Positions 6,536 to 12,268 of a DNA stretch of 12,268 bases are shown piece by piece. This DNA is from Candidatus Omnitrophota bacterium. Its GTDB lineage: Bacteria; Omnitrophota; Gorgyraeia; Gygaellales; Profunditerraquicolaceae. The position numbers were made by a program, and so were the translations under genes. The notes below the pieces were generated by a model, which had not been told where the DNA came from, searched no databases, and saw only the letters and a program-made list of their open reading frames with translations. The stretch is taken from NCBI GenBank assembly GCA_903907475.1, contig CAIVOB010000170.1:1-12268 (forward strand), read 5' to 3'. Each line of letters begins with the position of its first letter. Within the stretch, counting starts at the first letter, position 1.

Positions 6536-6601
6536 AAGCGTCCCCGCGAAAACCAAGTCAAGACAGGACCCGCTAAATTTGTGGTAGGATTGGGAATAAA
6601 A

Positions 6602-6667
6602 TACACCTTGCGCTTATAGGAATTGCGTAAGTGTGTCCTTGTGGACAATTTTTCAATTGTTTATAAA
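6602..6667 (+). promoter_or_regulatory. Leader region of crcB: hairpin and weak promoter candidate
   Basis: A stem pairs ACAC-CTTGCG (from about 6602) with CGTAAG-T-GTGT (ending about 6636), with one bulge and one G-T pair. Downstream, TTGTGG (6639-6644) and TATAAA (6662-6667) are spaced by 17 nt like a sigma-70 promoter. Transcription from it would start only about 5 nt before the ATG at 6679 and lose the weak AGGT ribosome site, so it is a poor call. I see no fluoride-riboswitch consensus. Confidence 0.25.
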
Positions 6668-6678
6668 TTAGGTAAATT

Positions 6679-7053
6679 ATGGTGAAATTTTTGAATTTGA
6701 TTATTGGGGGAGCGGCGGGAACAATTGCCCGGTATTTCTTAGCGGGCGTGGTTTATAAATTTTCCGGCACAAGCTTTCCCTATGGCACCTTAGTGGTTAA
6801 TCTGAGCGGTTGTTTTATCTTGGGATTATTAGCGGCTTTATCTGATAAGAAATTTATTTTTGGTCCGGATGCGCGGGTATTGTTAATGATTGGATTCTGT
6901 GGCGCTTTTACTACTTTTTCAACTTTTATTTTTGAGACGGATAATTTAGTAAGAAGTGGCCAAGTGATTCGCGCTTTCAGTAATATTTTAGCGAGCGTTA
7001 TTTTTGGATATATATTATTTCGCGTGGGAAGTTTTATCGGTGAAGTAATTTAA
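6679..7053 (+). CDS. crcB: Fluoride channel CrcB/FluC
   Basis: A 124-residue, four-helix membrane protein that exports fluoride as a dual-topology dimer. Family motifs are all visible: GGAAGTIARY (10-19), GTLVVNLSGCFILG (36-49, with the conserved Asn41), and GFCGAFTTFSTF (72-83), which carries the phenylalanines lining the fluoride pore. The length is standard. It follows about 400 nt of repeat-rich DNA and so probably opens a new transcription unit. It leads directly into DUF190 (17 nt) and the nucleoside phosphorylase/isomerase/aldolase genes on the same strand. CrcB next to DUF190 is a common pair giving fluoride resistance, so its presence may be independent of the downstream pathway. In this position it could also protect against fluoride handled by that pathway. 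Confidence 0.93.
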   Translation: MVKFLNLIIGGAAGTIARYFLAGVVYKFSGTSFPYGTLVVNLSGCFILGLLAALSDKKFIFGPDARVLLMIGFCGAFTTFSTFIFETDNLVRSGQVIRAFSNILASVIFGYILFRVGSFIGEVI

Positions 7054-7070
7054 TAAAAAATGAGGTGATG

Positions 7071-7400
7071 ATGAAGATTCCGGCAGATGGAAAGCTTTTA
7101 AGAATTTTTATTGGGGAAGCGGACAAATGGGATGGTAAGCCGCTTTATGAAGAGATTGTGCTTTTGGCGAAGAAAAATGGCCTAGCGGGGGCGACGGTGG
7201 TTAAAGGCTTTCTGGGGTTTGGTTGTAAAAGTCATATGCACACTGCTAATTTGTTGCGGCTTTCCGAGGATCTGCCGATTATTATTGAGATTGTTGATAG
7301 TCAGGAAAAGATTGATACTTTTATTCCTTTTTTGGATGCGATGGTTAAAGAAGGCTTAATTACTTTAGAGAAAATAAACGTGATTATGTATCGGGCTTAA
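7071..7400 (+). CDS. DUF190 family protein
   Basis: A small cytosolic protein of 109 residues, PII-like in fold by family knowledge. Recognisable segments are LLRIFIGEADKWDGKPLYE, GLAGATVVKGFLGFG, and LPIIIEIVDSQEKI. DUF190 genes are frequent neighbours of crcB and are thought to modulate the channel or respond to fluoride; the mechanism is not established. Three candidate starts exist: GTG 7065, ATG 7068 and ATG 7071. The ribosome site GAGG (7062-7065) overlaps the GTG and sits 5 nt before ATG 7071, so 7071 is preferred. It is separated from crcB by 17 nt and from the phosphorylase gene by 18 nt, implying one transcript. Confidence 0.88.
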   Translation: MKIPADGKLLRIFIGEADKWDGKPLYEEIVLLAKKNGLAGATVVKGFLGFGCKSHMHTANLLRLSEDLPIIIEIVDSQEKIDTFIPFLDAMVKEGLITLEKINVIMYRA

Positions 7401-7418
7401 ATACGAGGAGAAATTAAC

Positions 7419-8168
7419 ATGCAAATGCAAAAAAATGTTCATTTAACAGGGAAAGATTTGACGGAGATGGTACAATTAAGGCCGCAGGATGTGGGTAAAT
7501 ACGCGATTGTGCCCGGGCCGCGCGATCGCTTGGATGTTTTAATGAAGAAGATTGAGAATCCGGTGCGGAATTTTTCATTTATGGAGTATACGATGTATAC
7601 CGGCACTTATGAAGGAATTAAAGTTACCGGAATTAACGGTGGCAGATTCTCTACTGATACTTCAATAACAACCGAAGTGATGTGTAATGCCGGAATTCAG
7701 AATATTATTCGCGTTGGCACTTGTGGATCGATGTCTGAAGATATTAAAGTAGGCGATTTATTTGTTGTGGATGAGGTGATTCGCGGCGATGGAGTAACAC
7801 CTTATTATGTTGATAAAGATTTTAAGACCGTAGCCGATAAAAATATTTCTGATCTTCTTTTTAAGATTGCTCAAGAGATGGGTTTGAGCGTGCACCGTGG
7901 CAAAGCTTGGACGACAGATGCGCTTTTACGTGAAACGCGCGAAATTGTCGAGGCTAAACGCAAAGAGGGAGCCCGGGCAGTGGATATGGTTTCTTCGACA
8001 CTGTTAACAATTTGTCAGACTTATAATATTAAAGCCGGTTCGATTTTAGCGGTCAGCGATAATGTCATTACCGGTGAGATGGGTTTTATGAATCCGCTTT
8101 ATTATATGGCGGAAGCAAATTTAATTAAAATTGCGTTAGAGTTAGTTAAAAAATTAGAAGGTAAATAA
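7419..8168 (+). CDS. Purine-type nucleoside phosphorylase (NP-I family)
   Basis: Phosphorolyses a nucleoside to free base and ribose-1-phosphate; 249 residues. NP-I landmarks are PGPRDR (32-37, a variant of the usual GDPxR with Arg37 kept), RVGTCGS (98-104, phosphate-binding), and AVSDN (211-215). Asp214 corresponds to the base-protonating Asp of purine nucleoside phosphorylases, pointing to purine rather than uridine substrates. The ribose-binding EME motif is changed: it reads D189-M190-V191, with Val where Glu normally holds the ribose hydroxyls. GAGGAG (7405-7410) sets the start. The downstream isomerase, aldolase and dehydrogenase suggest the substrate is a 5'-modified adenosine (5'-deoxy, 5'-methylthio or 5'-halo). 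That is inference from order; ordinary adenosine or inosine remains possible. Confidence 0.85.
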   Translation: MQMQKNVHLTGKDLTEMVQLRPQDVGKYAIVPGPRDRLDVLMKKIENPVRNFSFMEYTMYTGTYEGIKVTGINGGRFSTDTSITTEVMCNAGIQNIIRVGTCGSMSEDIKVGDLFVVDEVIRGDGVTPYYVDKDFKTVADKNISDLLFKIAQEMGLSVHRGKAWTTDALLRETREIVEAKRKEGARAVDMVSSTLLTICQTYNIKAGSILAVSDNVITGEMGFMNPLYYMAEANLIKIALELVKKLEGK

Positions 8169-9083
8169 ATGAAATTTTCACCGTTATTTTGGCCGATACA
8201 ATTAAAAGGTAATATTATTTATATTCTTGATGAGACCAAACTTCCGCAAAAGTTGATCTATATTAAGGCTAAAAATTATCTCGATGCTTGCCGGGCGATT
8301 AAAGAAATGAAGACCCGCGCGGTGGGCCAGGTACTCTTGGTAATGTATACCTTTATTTTAAGTAAGCGCCAAAATAAGAATTTGGCTCTTGTGGCGCAGG
8401 CAATTAATGCTACTCGCCCAACGCTTTCTTTTAAATTTTTAACAGAAATGGTTTTGGGTTTAGAAAAAAGTGGTGCGCCGTTAGAAAAAAGTATTTTAGG
8501 GTTTTTAGAAATGCTTAAAGGTAAGCGCATTGAGCAGGCTCAAACAATGGCCAAGTTGCTCAAAGACAGGGATGTCATCTTGACACATTGTAATATTAGC
8601 GGGCTTTTGCCTTTAGTTGCTCAATTTGCCAAGAAAGGCGGGAAGAAGATAAGTTTTTATGCTACTGAAACGCGTCCTTATCTACAAGGTTCACGCCTGA
8701 CCGCTTGGGAGCTTCAGCGCGCCGGAATTCCAGTGACAATTATTACCGATAATATGGTGGCTTATTTATTATCTTTAGGGAAAGTGACTAAGATTATCGT
8801 GGGGGCGGATCATTTGACTTTAAATGGCGATATTGCTAATAAAATCGGGACTTATCAGATTGCGGTGGTAGCTAAATATTTTAAGATTCCATTTTATGTT
8901 ATTTGTCCTCCCGCTTCTAAATTAAAAAGCGGCAGCGAAATTAGAATTGAAATTCGCCCCGATGATGAGTTAAAAATTTACCAGGGGATACATTTAGCGC
9001 CGAAAAATGTTAAGGCTTATTATCCGGCTTTTGATGTCACACCGCATAAATTAATTACTAAGCATATTTATTTGGGGGTTTAA
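8169..9083 (+). CDS. MtnA-like 5-deoxy(thio)ribose-1-phosphate isomerase
   Basis: Aldose-ketose isomerase of the eIF2B/MtnA superfamily, converting a 5-substituted ribose-1-phosphate to the ribulose-1-phosphate; 304 residues, somewhat short for MtnA (about 340-350). Visible motifs are LDETKLP (20-26), ATRPT (81-85), THCN with catalytic Cys141, ATETRPYLQGSRLTAWEL (165-182), ITDNM (192-196), VGAD with catalytic Asp214, NGDIANKIGTY (219-229), and PAFDVTPHKLIT (286-297). The N-terminal RGAPxIG phosphate loop is altered to TRAVGQ (49-54), so the substrate may differ from methylthioribose-1-phosphate. It starts directly at the previous stop codon (TAA then ATG), so it is coupled to the phosphorylase. 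Ribose-1,5-bisphosphate isomerase is a less likely alternative because the DETKLP and DVTP motifs are MtnA-type. Confidence 0.85.
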   Translation: MKFSPLFWPIQLKGNIIYILDETKLPQKLIYIKAKNYLDACRAIKEMKTRAVGQVLLVMYTFILSKRQNKNLALVAQAINATRPTLSFKFLTEMVLGLEKSGAPLEKSILGFLEMLKGKRIEQAQTMAKLLKDRDVILTHCNISGLLPLVAQFAKKGGKKISFYATETRPYLQGSRLTAWELQRAGIPVTIITDNMVAYLLSLGKVTKIIVGADHLTLNGDIANKIGTYQIAVVAKYFKIPFYVICPPASKLKSGSEIRIEIRPDDELKIYQGIHLAPKNVKAYYPAFDVTPHKLITKHIYLGV

Positions 9084-9085
9084 AT

Positions 9086-10081
9086 ATGTCTGAGCAGGAA
9101 TTAAGACGGGAAATAATTCAAGTTGGTAATCGTCTTTATCAGGCGGGCTTGGCGGTAGCTAAATCCGGAAATCTTAGCGCCAAGTTAGACGCGGAAAATA
9201 TTTTGATTACTGCCAGCGGGACATTTTTAGGTCAACTCCAAGAGAGCGATATTTTAAAAATAAATTTAGCTCATCCTCAAGCTTCCGGCGAGCGTAAACC
9301 TAGTTCAGAGTTACCCCTCCACAGTTTAGTCTATGCTAATTTTGCGGCTCAGGTTGTGATTCATTGCCATCCTCCTTTGATTAATGGGTATTTTGCGGTG
9401 GCAGATAAATTAAAAGCGCTAAGTTTTGAAACTAAATTCTATTTAGGAGAGATTCCGGTTATTTCCCAGCTTACTCCTACTGTTACTGATCCTCTCCCAG
9501 TGATCGCAGCGTTAAAATTGAATAATTTAGTGGTTTTAAAAAATCATGGCACGATCGCGATCGCGGATAAGTTTGCTGACGCCTTAAGCCTTACGGAAGC
9601 TTTAGAGGAAGCAGTCAAGAGCGCGGCCTTAGCGCGTTTATTTGAACAAAATATTTTGGATGACCTAGATGTTGCTTTAAAAGATGATTTAAAGCGTCAG
9701 GAAGTTTCTTACCTGATGTTTTCGCCGGAGCATATTCAGGCGATTGTGAATTTAGTAAATCAAGATGAATTTATCGCCACTAAGGGCAGGGAGTTAGATT
9801 TAACTTTAAAATTAGCGATTAAACTGGATGAAACCGCAAGCGTTTTTAAATTTATTTTTGAAAAAGGTAAAATTATTAAATTAGAAACAGATAGTGATGC
9901 ACCGTTTGTAATTTCCGCTCCGGCTAATGTTTGGGAGCAAGTATTTTTAGGTAAATTAGATTCTTTTGTGGCGGTGACGCAGGGAAAAATGAAGCTCAGC
10001 GGCCAATTGGGGCAACTTTCTAAATGGTACGTTCCTTTCAATCGTTTATTTGCTTTATTTAAAGCAGTGAGGATTAAATGA
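9086..10081 (+). CDS. Class II aldolase fused to an SCP2-like domain
   Basis: A 331-residue two-domain protein. Residues 1-200 are a fuculose/ribulose-phosphate class II aldolase: SGNLS (27-31) and TASGT (42-46) bind the phosphate, Glu75 in SSELPLH is the catalytic acid/base, and His93, His95 and His154 are the metal ligands. Residues about 212-331 resemble an SCP2 sterol/lipid-carrier domain, with VISAPANVWEQVFLGKLD and the QGKMKLSGQLGQL turn (299-311). Ordinary FucA or Ald2 enzymes are about 210-220 residues and lack this. Expected reaction: retro-aldol cleavage of a 5-substituted ribulose-1-phosphate to DHAP and a two-carbon aldehyde. The SCP2-like domain could bind a hydrophobic ligand or simply mediate assembly. 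It starts 2 nt after the isomerase stop and overlaps the next gene by ATGA. Fuculose-phosphate metabolism is an alternative but lacks partner genes here. Confidence 0.85.
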   Translation: MSEQELRREIIQVGNRLYQAGLAVAKSGNLSAKLDAENILITASGTFLGQLQESDILKINLAHPQASGERKPSSELPLHSLVYANFAAQVVIHCHPPLINGYFAVADKLKALSFETKFYLGEIPVISQLTPTVTDPLPVIAALKLNNLVVLKNHGTIAIADKFADALSLTEALEEAVKSAALARLFEQNILDDLDVALKDDLKRQEVSYLMFSPEHIQAIVNLVNQDEFIATKGRELDLTLKLAIKLDETASVFKFIFEKGKIIKLETDSDAPFVISAPANVWEQVFLGKLDSFVAVTQGKMKLSGQLGQLSKWYVPFNRLFALFKAVRIK

Positions 10082-11565
10082 TTCCCAAATACACGCTTTT
10101 TATTAATGGTAAATTTGTCGAAACTTCTGAAATCCAAAATATTCTTAATCCCTCTACCGGAAAAGTAATCGCGCAGACTGCTGTTGCTTCTTTAAAAGAG
10201 GTGGAGTTAGCTTTGGTAAGCGCGCGCGAGGCTTTTGACCAAGGAGCTTGGCCGCGCCTGAGTTTAGAAGAACGGAAAAATTTTATGCTCAAGCTTGGCC
10301 AGGGTATTTTAGATCAGGCGGAGGAGCTGGCGCAATTAGAGATGCAAAATACCGGTAAGCCGCTTAAAGAAACTACCTTTATGGATATTCCTTCGAGCGC
10401 CAAGAGCTTTGAGTATTTGGCAAATAATTTTATTAATTTTTTAGATCCCCGTCAGCCTCTGATGGATCCGGATGTTCAAGCGGAATTAATTTATCAGCCT
10501 TTAGGGGTAGTAGTTTTAATAATACCCTGGAATTATCCGCTTTTAATTGCTTGTTGGAAACTGGCTGCGGCTTTAGCTGCCGGAAATACCGTGATTCTAA
10601 AACCTTCGAGCCTTACTCCGCTCACAGTTTTGGAGTTAGCAAAAATTATTCAAAAATCCGGCCTTCCTGCTGGGGTAGTGAATGTAATTAATGGTTCCGG
10701 CCCTAAGATTGGGGAAACACTTTGCAGCGATAAAAGAGTGGATATGATTTCTTTTACCGGGAGCAATGAGGTTGGGAAACAGATTTTGCAATACTCAGCG
10801 AAGAATGTGAAAAAATTGATTATGGAGCTGGGAGGAAAATCAGCAAGTTTAATTTTCGATGATGTAGATTTAGAAGTCGCGGTCAATAGCGCTTTAACTT
10901 CGATTTTTTTGAATCAGGGGCAGATGTGCACGGCGATGTCGCGGATTTTTGTGCAGGCAAATATTTATGATAAATTTTTAAAAAGTTTTGTCGAAAAAGC
11001 CCAGCGGATTAAGATCGGTTTAGCGGATAATTTTGAAACACAAATGGGCCCATTAATTAGCGATGCTCAGCGCAAGAAAGTGTTGGCTTATATTGAGAAA
11101 GCCAAAGCCGAAGGAGCGAAGGTTATTTGCGGAGGTAAGATTCCGGAAAACGTGGAATTAAAAAATGGTTATTTTTTTGAACCTACGGTTTTAGTGGGCG
11201 TTAATCCTCGGGCGCATATATTTAAGGAGGAAGTTTTTGGCCCGGTAGTTTTAATCCATAAATTTTCCGATGCCGACGAGGCAGTGGCTTTAGCGAATAA
11301 TACTGATTTTGCTCTCGCCGCGTGCATTTGGAGCAAAGATTTAGCGCGCGCTCAGGAATTGGCCAAGAAGATTAATGCCGGCACAGTTTGGATTAATACT
11401 TATGGAATGTTTTACAACGCGCTTCCTTATGGTGGGTTTAAGCAGAGTGGTTTTGGTAAAGAGTTGGGGCGTGAAGGTTTTTTAGAGTATCTCGGTTTAA
11501 AAAACATCATTCGCGACCAATCCGTCGAAGATAAGCCGTTGGTTAACTATTGGTACGGGTTTTAA
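10078..11565 (+). CDS. NAD(P)-dependent aldehyde dehydrogenase
   Basis: A 495-residue, full-length ALDH. The active-site set is complete: Asn152 in PWNYP, Lys175 in LKPSS, the FTGS cofactor loop (226-229), general base Glu250 in ELGGK, nucleophile Cys284 in GQMCTA, and Glu385 in EEVFGPV. The overall style is that of betaine/acetaldehyde-type dehydrogenases producing a free acid. No CoA-acylating features are seen. In the proposed pathway it would oxidise the two-carbon aldehyde released by the aldolase: acetaldehyde, methylthioacetaldehyde or fluoroacetaldehyde, to the acid. Substrate choice cannot be read from the sequence. ATGA overlap with the aldolase and a TAATG junction with the ligase indicate tight translational coupling. 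Confidence 0.92.
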   Translation: MIPKYTLFINGKFVETSEIQNILNPSTGKVIAQTAVASLKEVELALVSAREAFDQGAWPRLSLEERKNFMLKLGQGILDQAEELAQLEMQNTGKPLKETTFMDIPSSAKSFEYLANNFINFLDPRQPLMDPDVQAELIYQPLGVVVLIIPWNYPLLIACWKLAAALAAGNTVILKPSSLTPLTVLELAKIIQKSGLPAGVVNVINGSGPKIGETLCSDKRVDMISFTGSNEVGKQILQYSAKNVKKLIMELGGKSASLIFDDVDLEVAVNSALTSIFLNQGQMCTAMSRIFVQANIYDKFLKSFVEKAQRIKIGLADNFETQMGPLISDAQRKKVLAYIEKAKAEGAKVICGGKIPENVELKNGYFFEPTVLVGVNPRAHIFKEEVFGPVVLIHKFSDADEAVALANNTDFALAACIWSKDLARAQELAKKINAGTVWINTYGMFYNALPYGGFKQSGFGKELGREGFLEYLGLKNIIRDQSVEDKPLVNYWYGF

Positions 11566-12268
11566 TGGATATTGTAAATTTATTAAAACAAAACGCTAAT
11601 GAATACCCTGACCGGGCGGCGATTATATTCCACCAGGAAGAAATTTCTTTCGGTCAGTTAAGAGATAAGGTTTTTTCTTTAAGCACAAGCTTAATTAAAT
11701 TAGGGGTGCAGCCCGGCGATAAAGTGGCAATTTACCTGCCTAATTGGCCGGAGTATATTTTTAGTTATTTAGCGCTCTGGTCAATCGGTGCTTGTGCCGT
11801 GCCCTTAGATTTTCAGCTTACTGAGGATGAAATTATTTCTTGTTTGGCGCACGCCGAAGCTAAACTTCTGATTACCAAACATAAAGCTAATATCGCAGTC
11901 ACCCGCTTAAGAAGTAGTTTACCCGCTTTAAAGAATATTATTGCTTGCCAATCTTCGGATGAAGGGAGTTTATCTTTTGAGGCGCTTGTAGCGCAGAGCT
12001 CAAGCCTCGCTCCGAAAGTAAAAATTAATCCTCAAGATTACGCGATACTTTTTTATACCTCTGGAACGACCGGAAAGCCCAAAGGGGTTTTAATTAATTA
12101 CGCGCAGTTAGATGCTCCGCCACAGTCAATGTCGTTTTTTGTAAACTCGGATTTAGGCCCGCAAGACGCGGCGCTTTGCGCTTTACCTTTTTCGCATTTG
12201 GGAGGGTTGATTTATATCCAAAATATGTTGGTTTTTAAATTTAAACTGGTTTTGATGGAGAGGTTTAT
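11565..12268 (+). CDS. AMP-forming acyl-CoA/acid ligase, N-terminal part
   Basis: The gene runs off the window end after 234 codons, so only the N-terminal half of an ANL adenylating enzyme is present. It starts at the ATG sharing one base with the ALDH stop (TAATG). Landmarks are the opening helix MDIVNLLKQNANEYPDRAAI, GDKVAIYLPNWPEY (51-64), the P-loop-like A3 motif YTSGTTGKPKGV (164-175), and the A4 region ALPFSHLGGL (206-215). The full-length product should be about 500 residues and form an acyl-adenylate, then usually an acyl-CoA. It sits immediately after the ALDH, so the natural reading is activation of the acid made there. Loading an acyl starter for the ACP pathway at 1633-4188 is a more distant possibility. 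The specificity-determining residues mostly lie beyond the window. Confidence 0.9.
   Translation, partial: MDIVNLLKQNANEYPDRAAIIFHQEEISFGQLRDKVFSLSTSLIKLGVQPGDKVAIYLPNWPEYIFSYLALWSIGACAVPLDFQLTEDEIISCLAHAEAKLLITKHKANIAVTRLRSSLPALKNIIACQSSDEGSLSFEALVAQSSSLAPKVKINPQDYAILFYTSGTTGKPKGVLINYAQLDAPPQSMSFFVNSDLGPQDAALCALPFSHLGGLIYIQNMLVFKFKLVLMERF

Larger units (their letters stand above)
6362..6576. repeat. Nested palindrome of about 215 nt, no gene
   Basis: Outer arms TTAGCGGGT (6362-6370) and ACCCGCTAA (6568-6576) and second arms GACTTGG (6376-6382) and CCAAGTC (6553-6559) are exact reverse complements in nested order. The GCGGGG-type segments next to the second arms also pair imperfectly. Two hairpins sit inside: 6413-6458 and 6513-6535. 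No open reading frame with family features is present. Parts of the element (GCGGGTCCTG, TTTTCGCGGG, CACCCGCTAA) recur in the gap at 2667-2897. Confidence 0.65.

Noticed and set aside
6577..6678. Fluoride (crcB-motif) riboswitch
   Set aside because: Expected because of crcB, but I could not find the conserved GGnGATGG/GTTCnGCC-like core or the downstream pairing element.

Overview
The window is a compact, AT-leaning bacterial stretch (roughly 40% G+C by eye, TTA-rich codons, GGAGG-type ribosome sites). Every supported gene lies on the plus strand. The genes are ordinary bacterial families, but the intergenic gaps carry 7-nt tandem tracts and mosaic palindromes. From memory, that style fits uncultivated candidate-phylum genomes such as Omnitrophota or Elusimicrobiota. 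This placement is a guess; no rRNA or marker gene is present to test it.

Left half (1-6275): a palindromic repeat; a cobalamin-binding radical SAM protein; a free-standing acyl carrier protein; a PF04199-type cyclase overlapping it by 4 nt; a START/SRPBCC protein resembling aromatic polyketide aromatase/cyclases; an SDR ketoreductase; a secreted carbohydrate-binding-like protein; an unknown helical protein; and a metal-dependent amidohydrolase of the ACMSD/decarboxylase superfamily. Carrier protein, ketoreductase, aromatase and cyclase together suggest an acyl-carrier-bound aromatic or polyketide-like product. No ketosynthase is in the window, so it would have to lie upstream or downstream.

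Middle (6276-6678): about 400 nt without a gene. It holds a 67-nt imperfect hairpin whose left arm recurs almost exactly at 2678-2709, then a nested palindrome of about 215 nt with a perfect 15-bp inverted repeat inside.

Right half (6679-12268): a fluoride channel (CrcB/FluC) and a DUF190 protein. These are followed with almost no spacing by a purine-type nucleoside phosphorylase, an MtnA-like sugar-1-phosphate isomerase, a class II aldolase fused to an SCP2-like domain, an aldehyde dehydrogenase, and the start of an AMP-forming acyl-CoA ligase. In that order they spell out a route: 5'-deoxy-5'-X-adenosine to the ribose-1-phosphate, to the ribulose-1-phosphate, to DHAP plus an X-acetaldehyde, to an X-acetate, to an X-acetyl-CoA. 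With X = F this matches the post-fluorinase steps of Streptomyces cattleya. With X = H or SCH3 it is the 5'-deoxyadenosine/MTA DHAP shunt. The co-directional fluoride exporter makes the fluorine reading worth testing, but no fluorinase is visible here. The radical SAM protein upstream could itself produce 5'-deoxyadenosine, which favours the plainer salvage reading.
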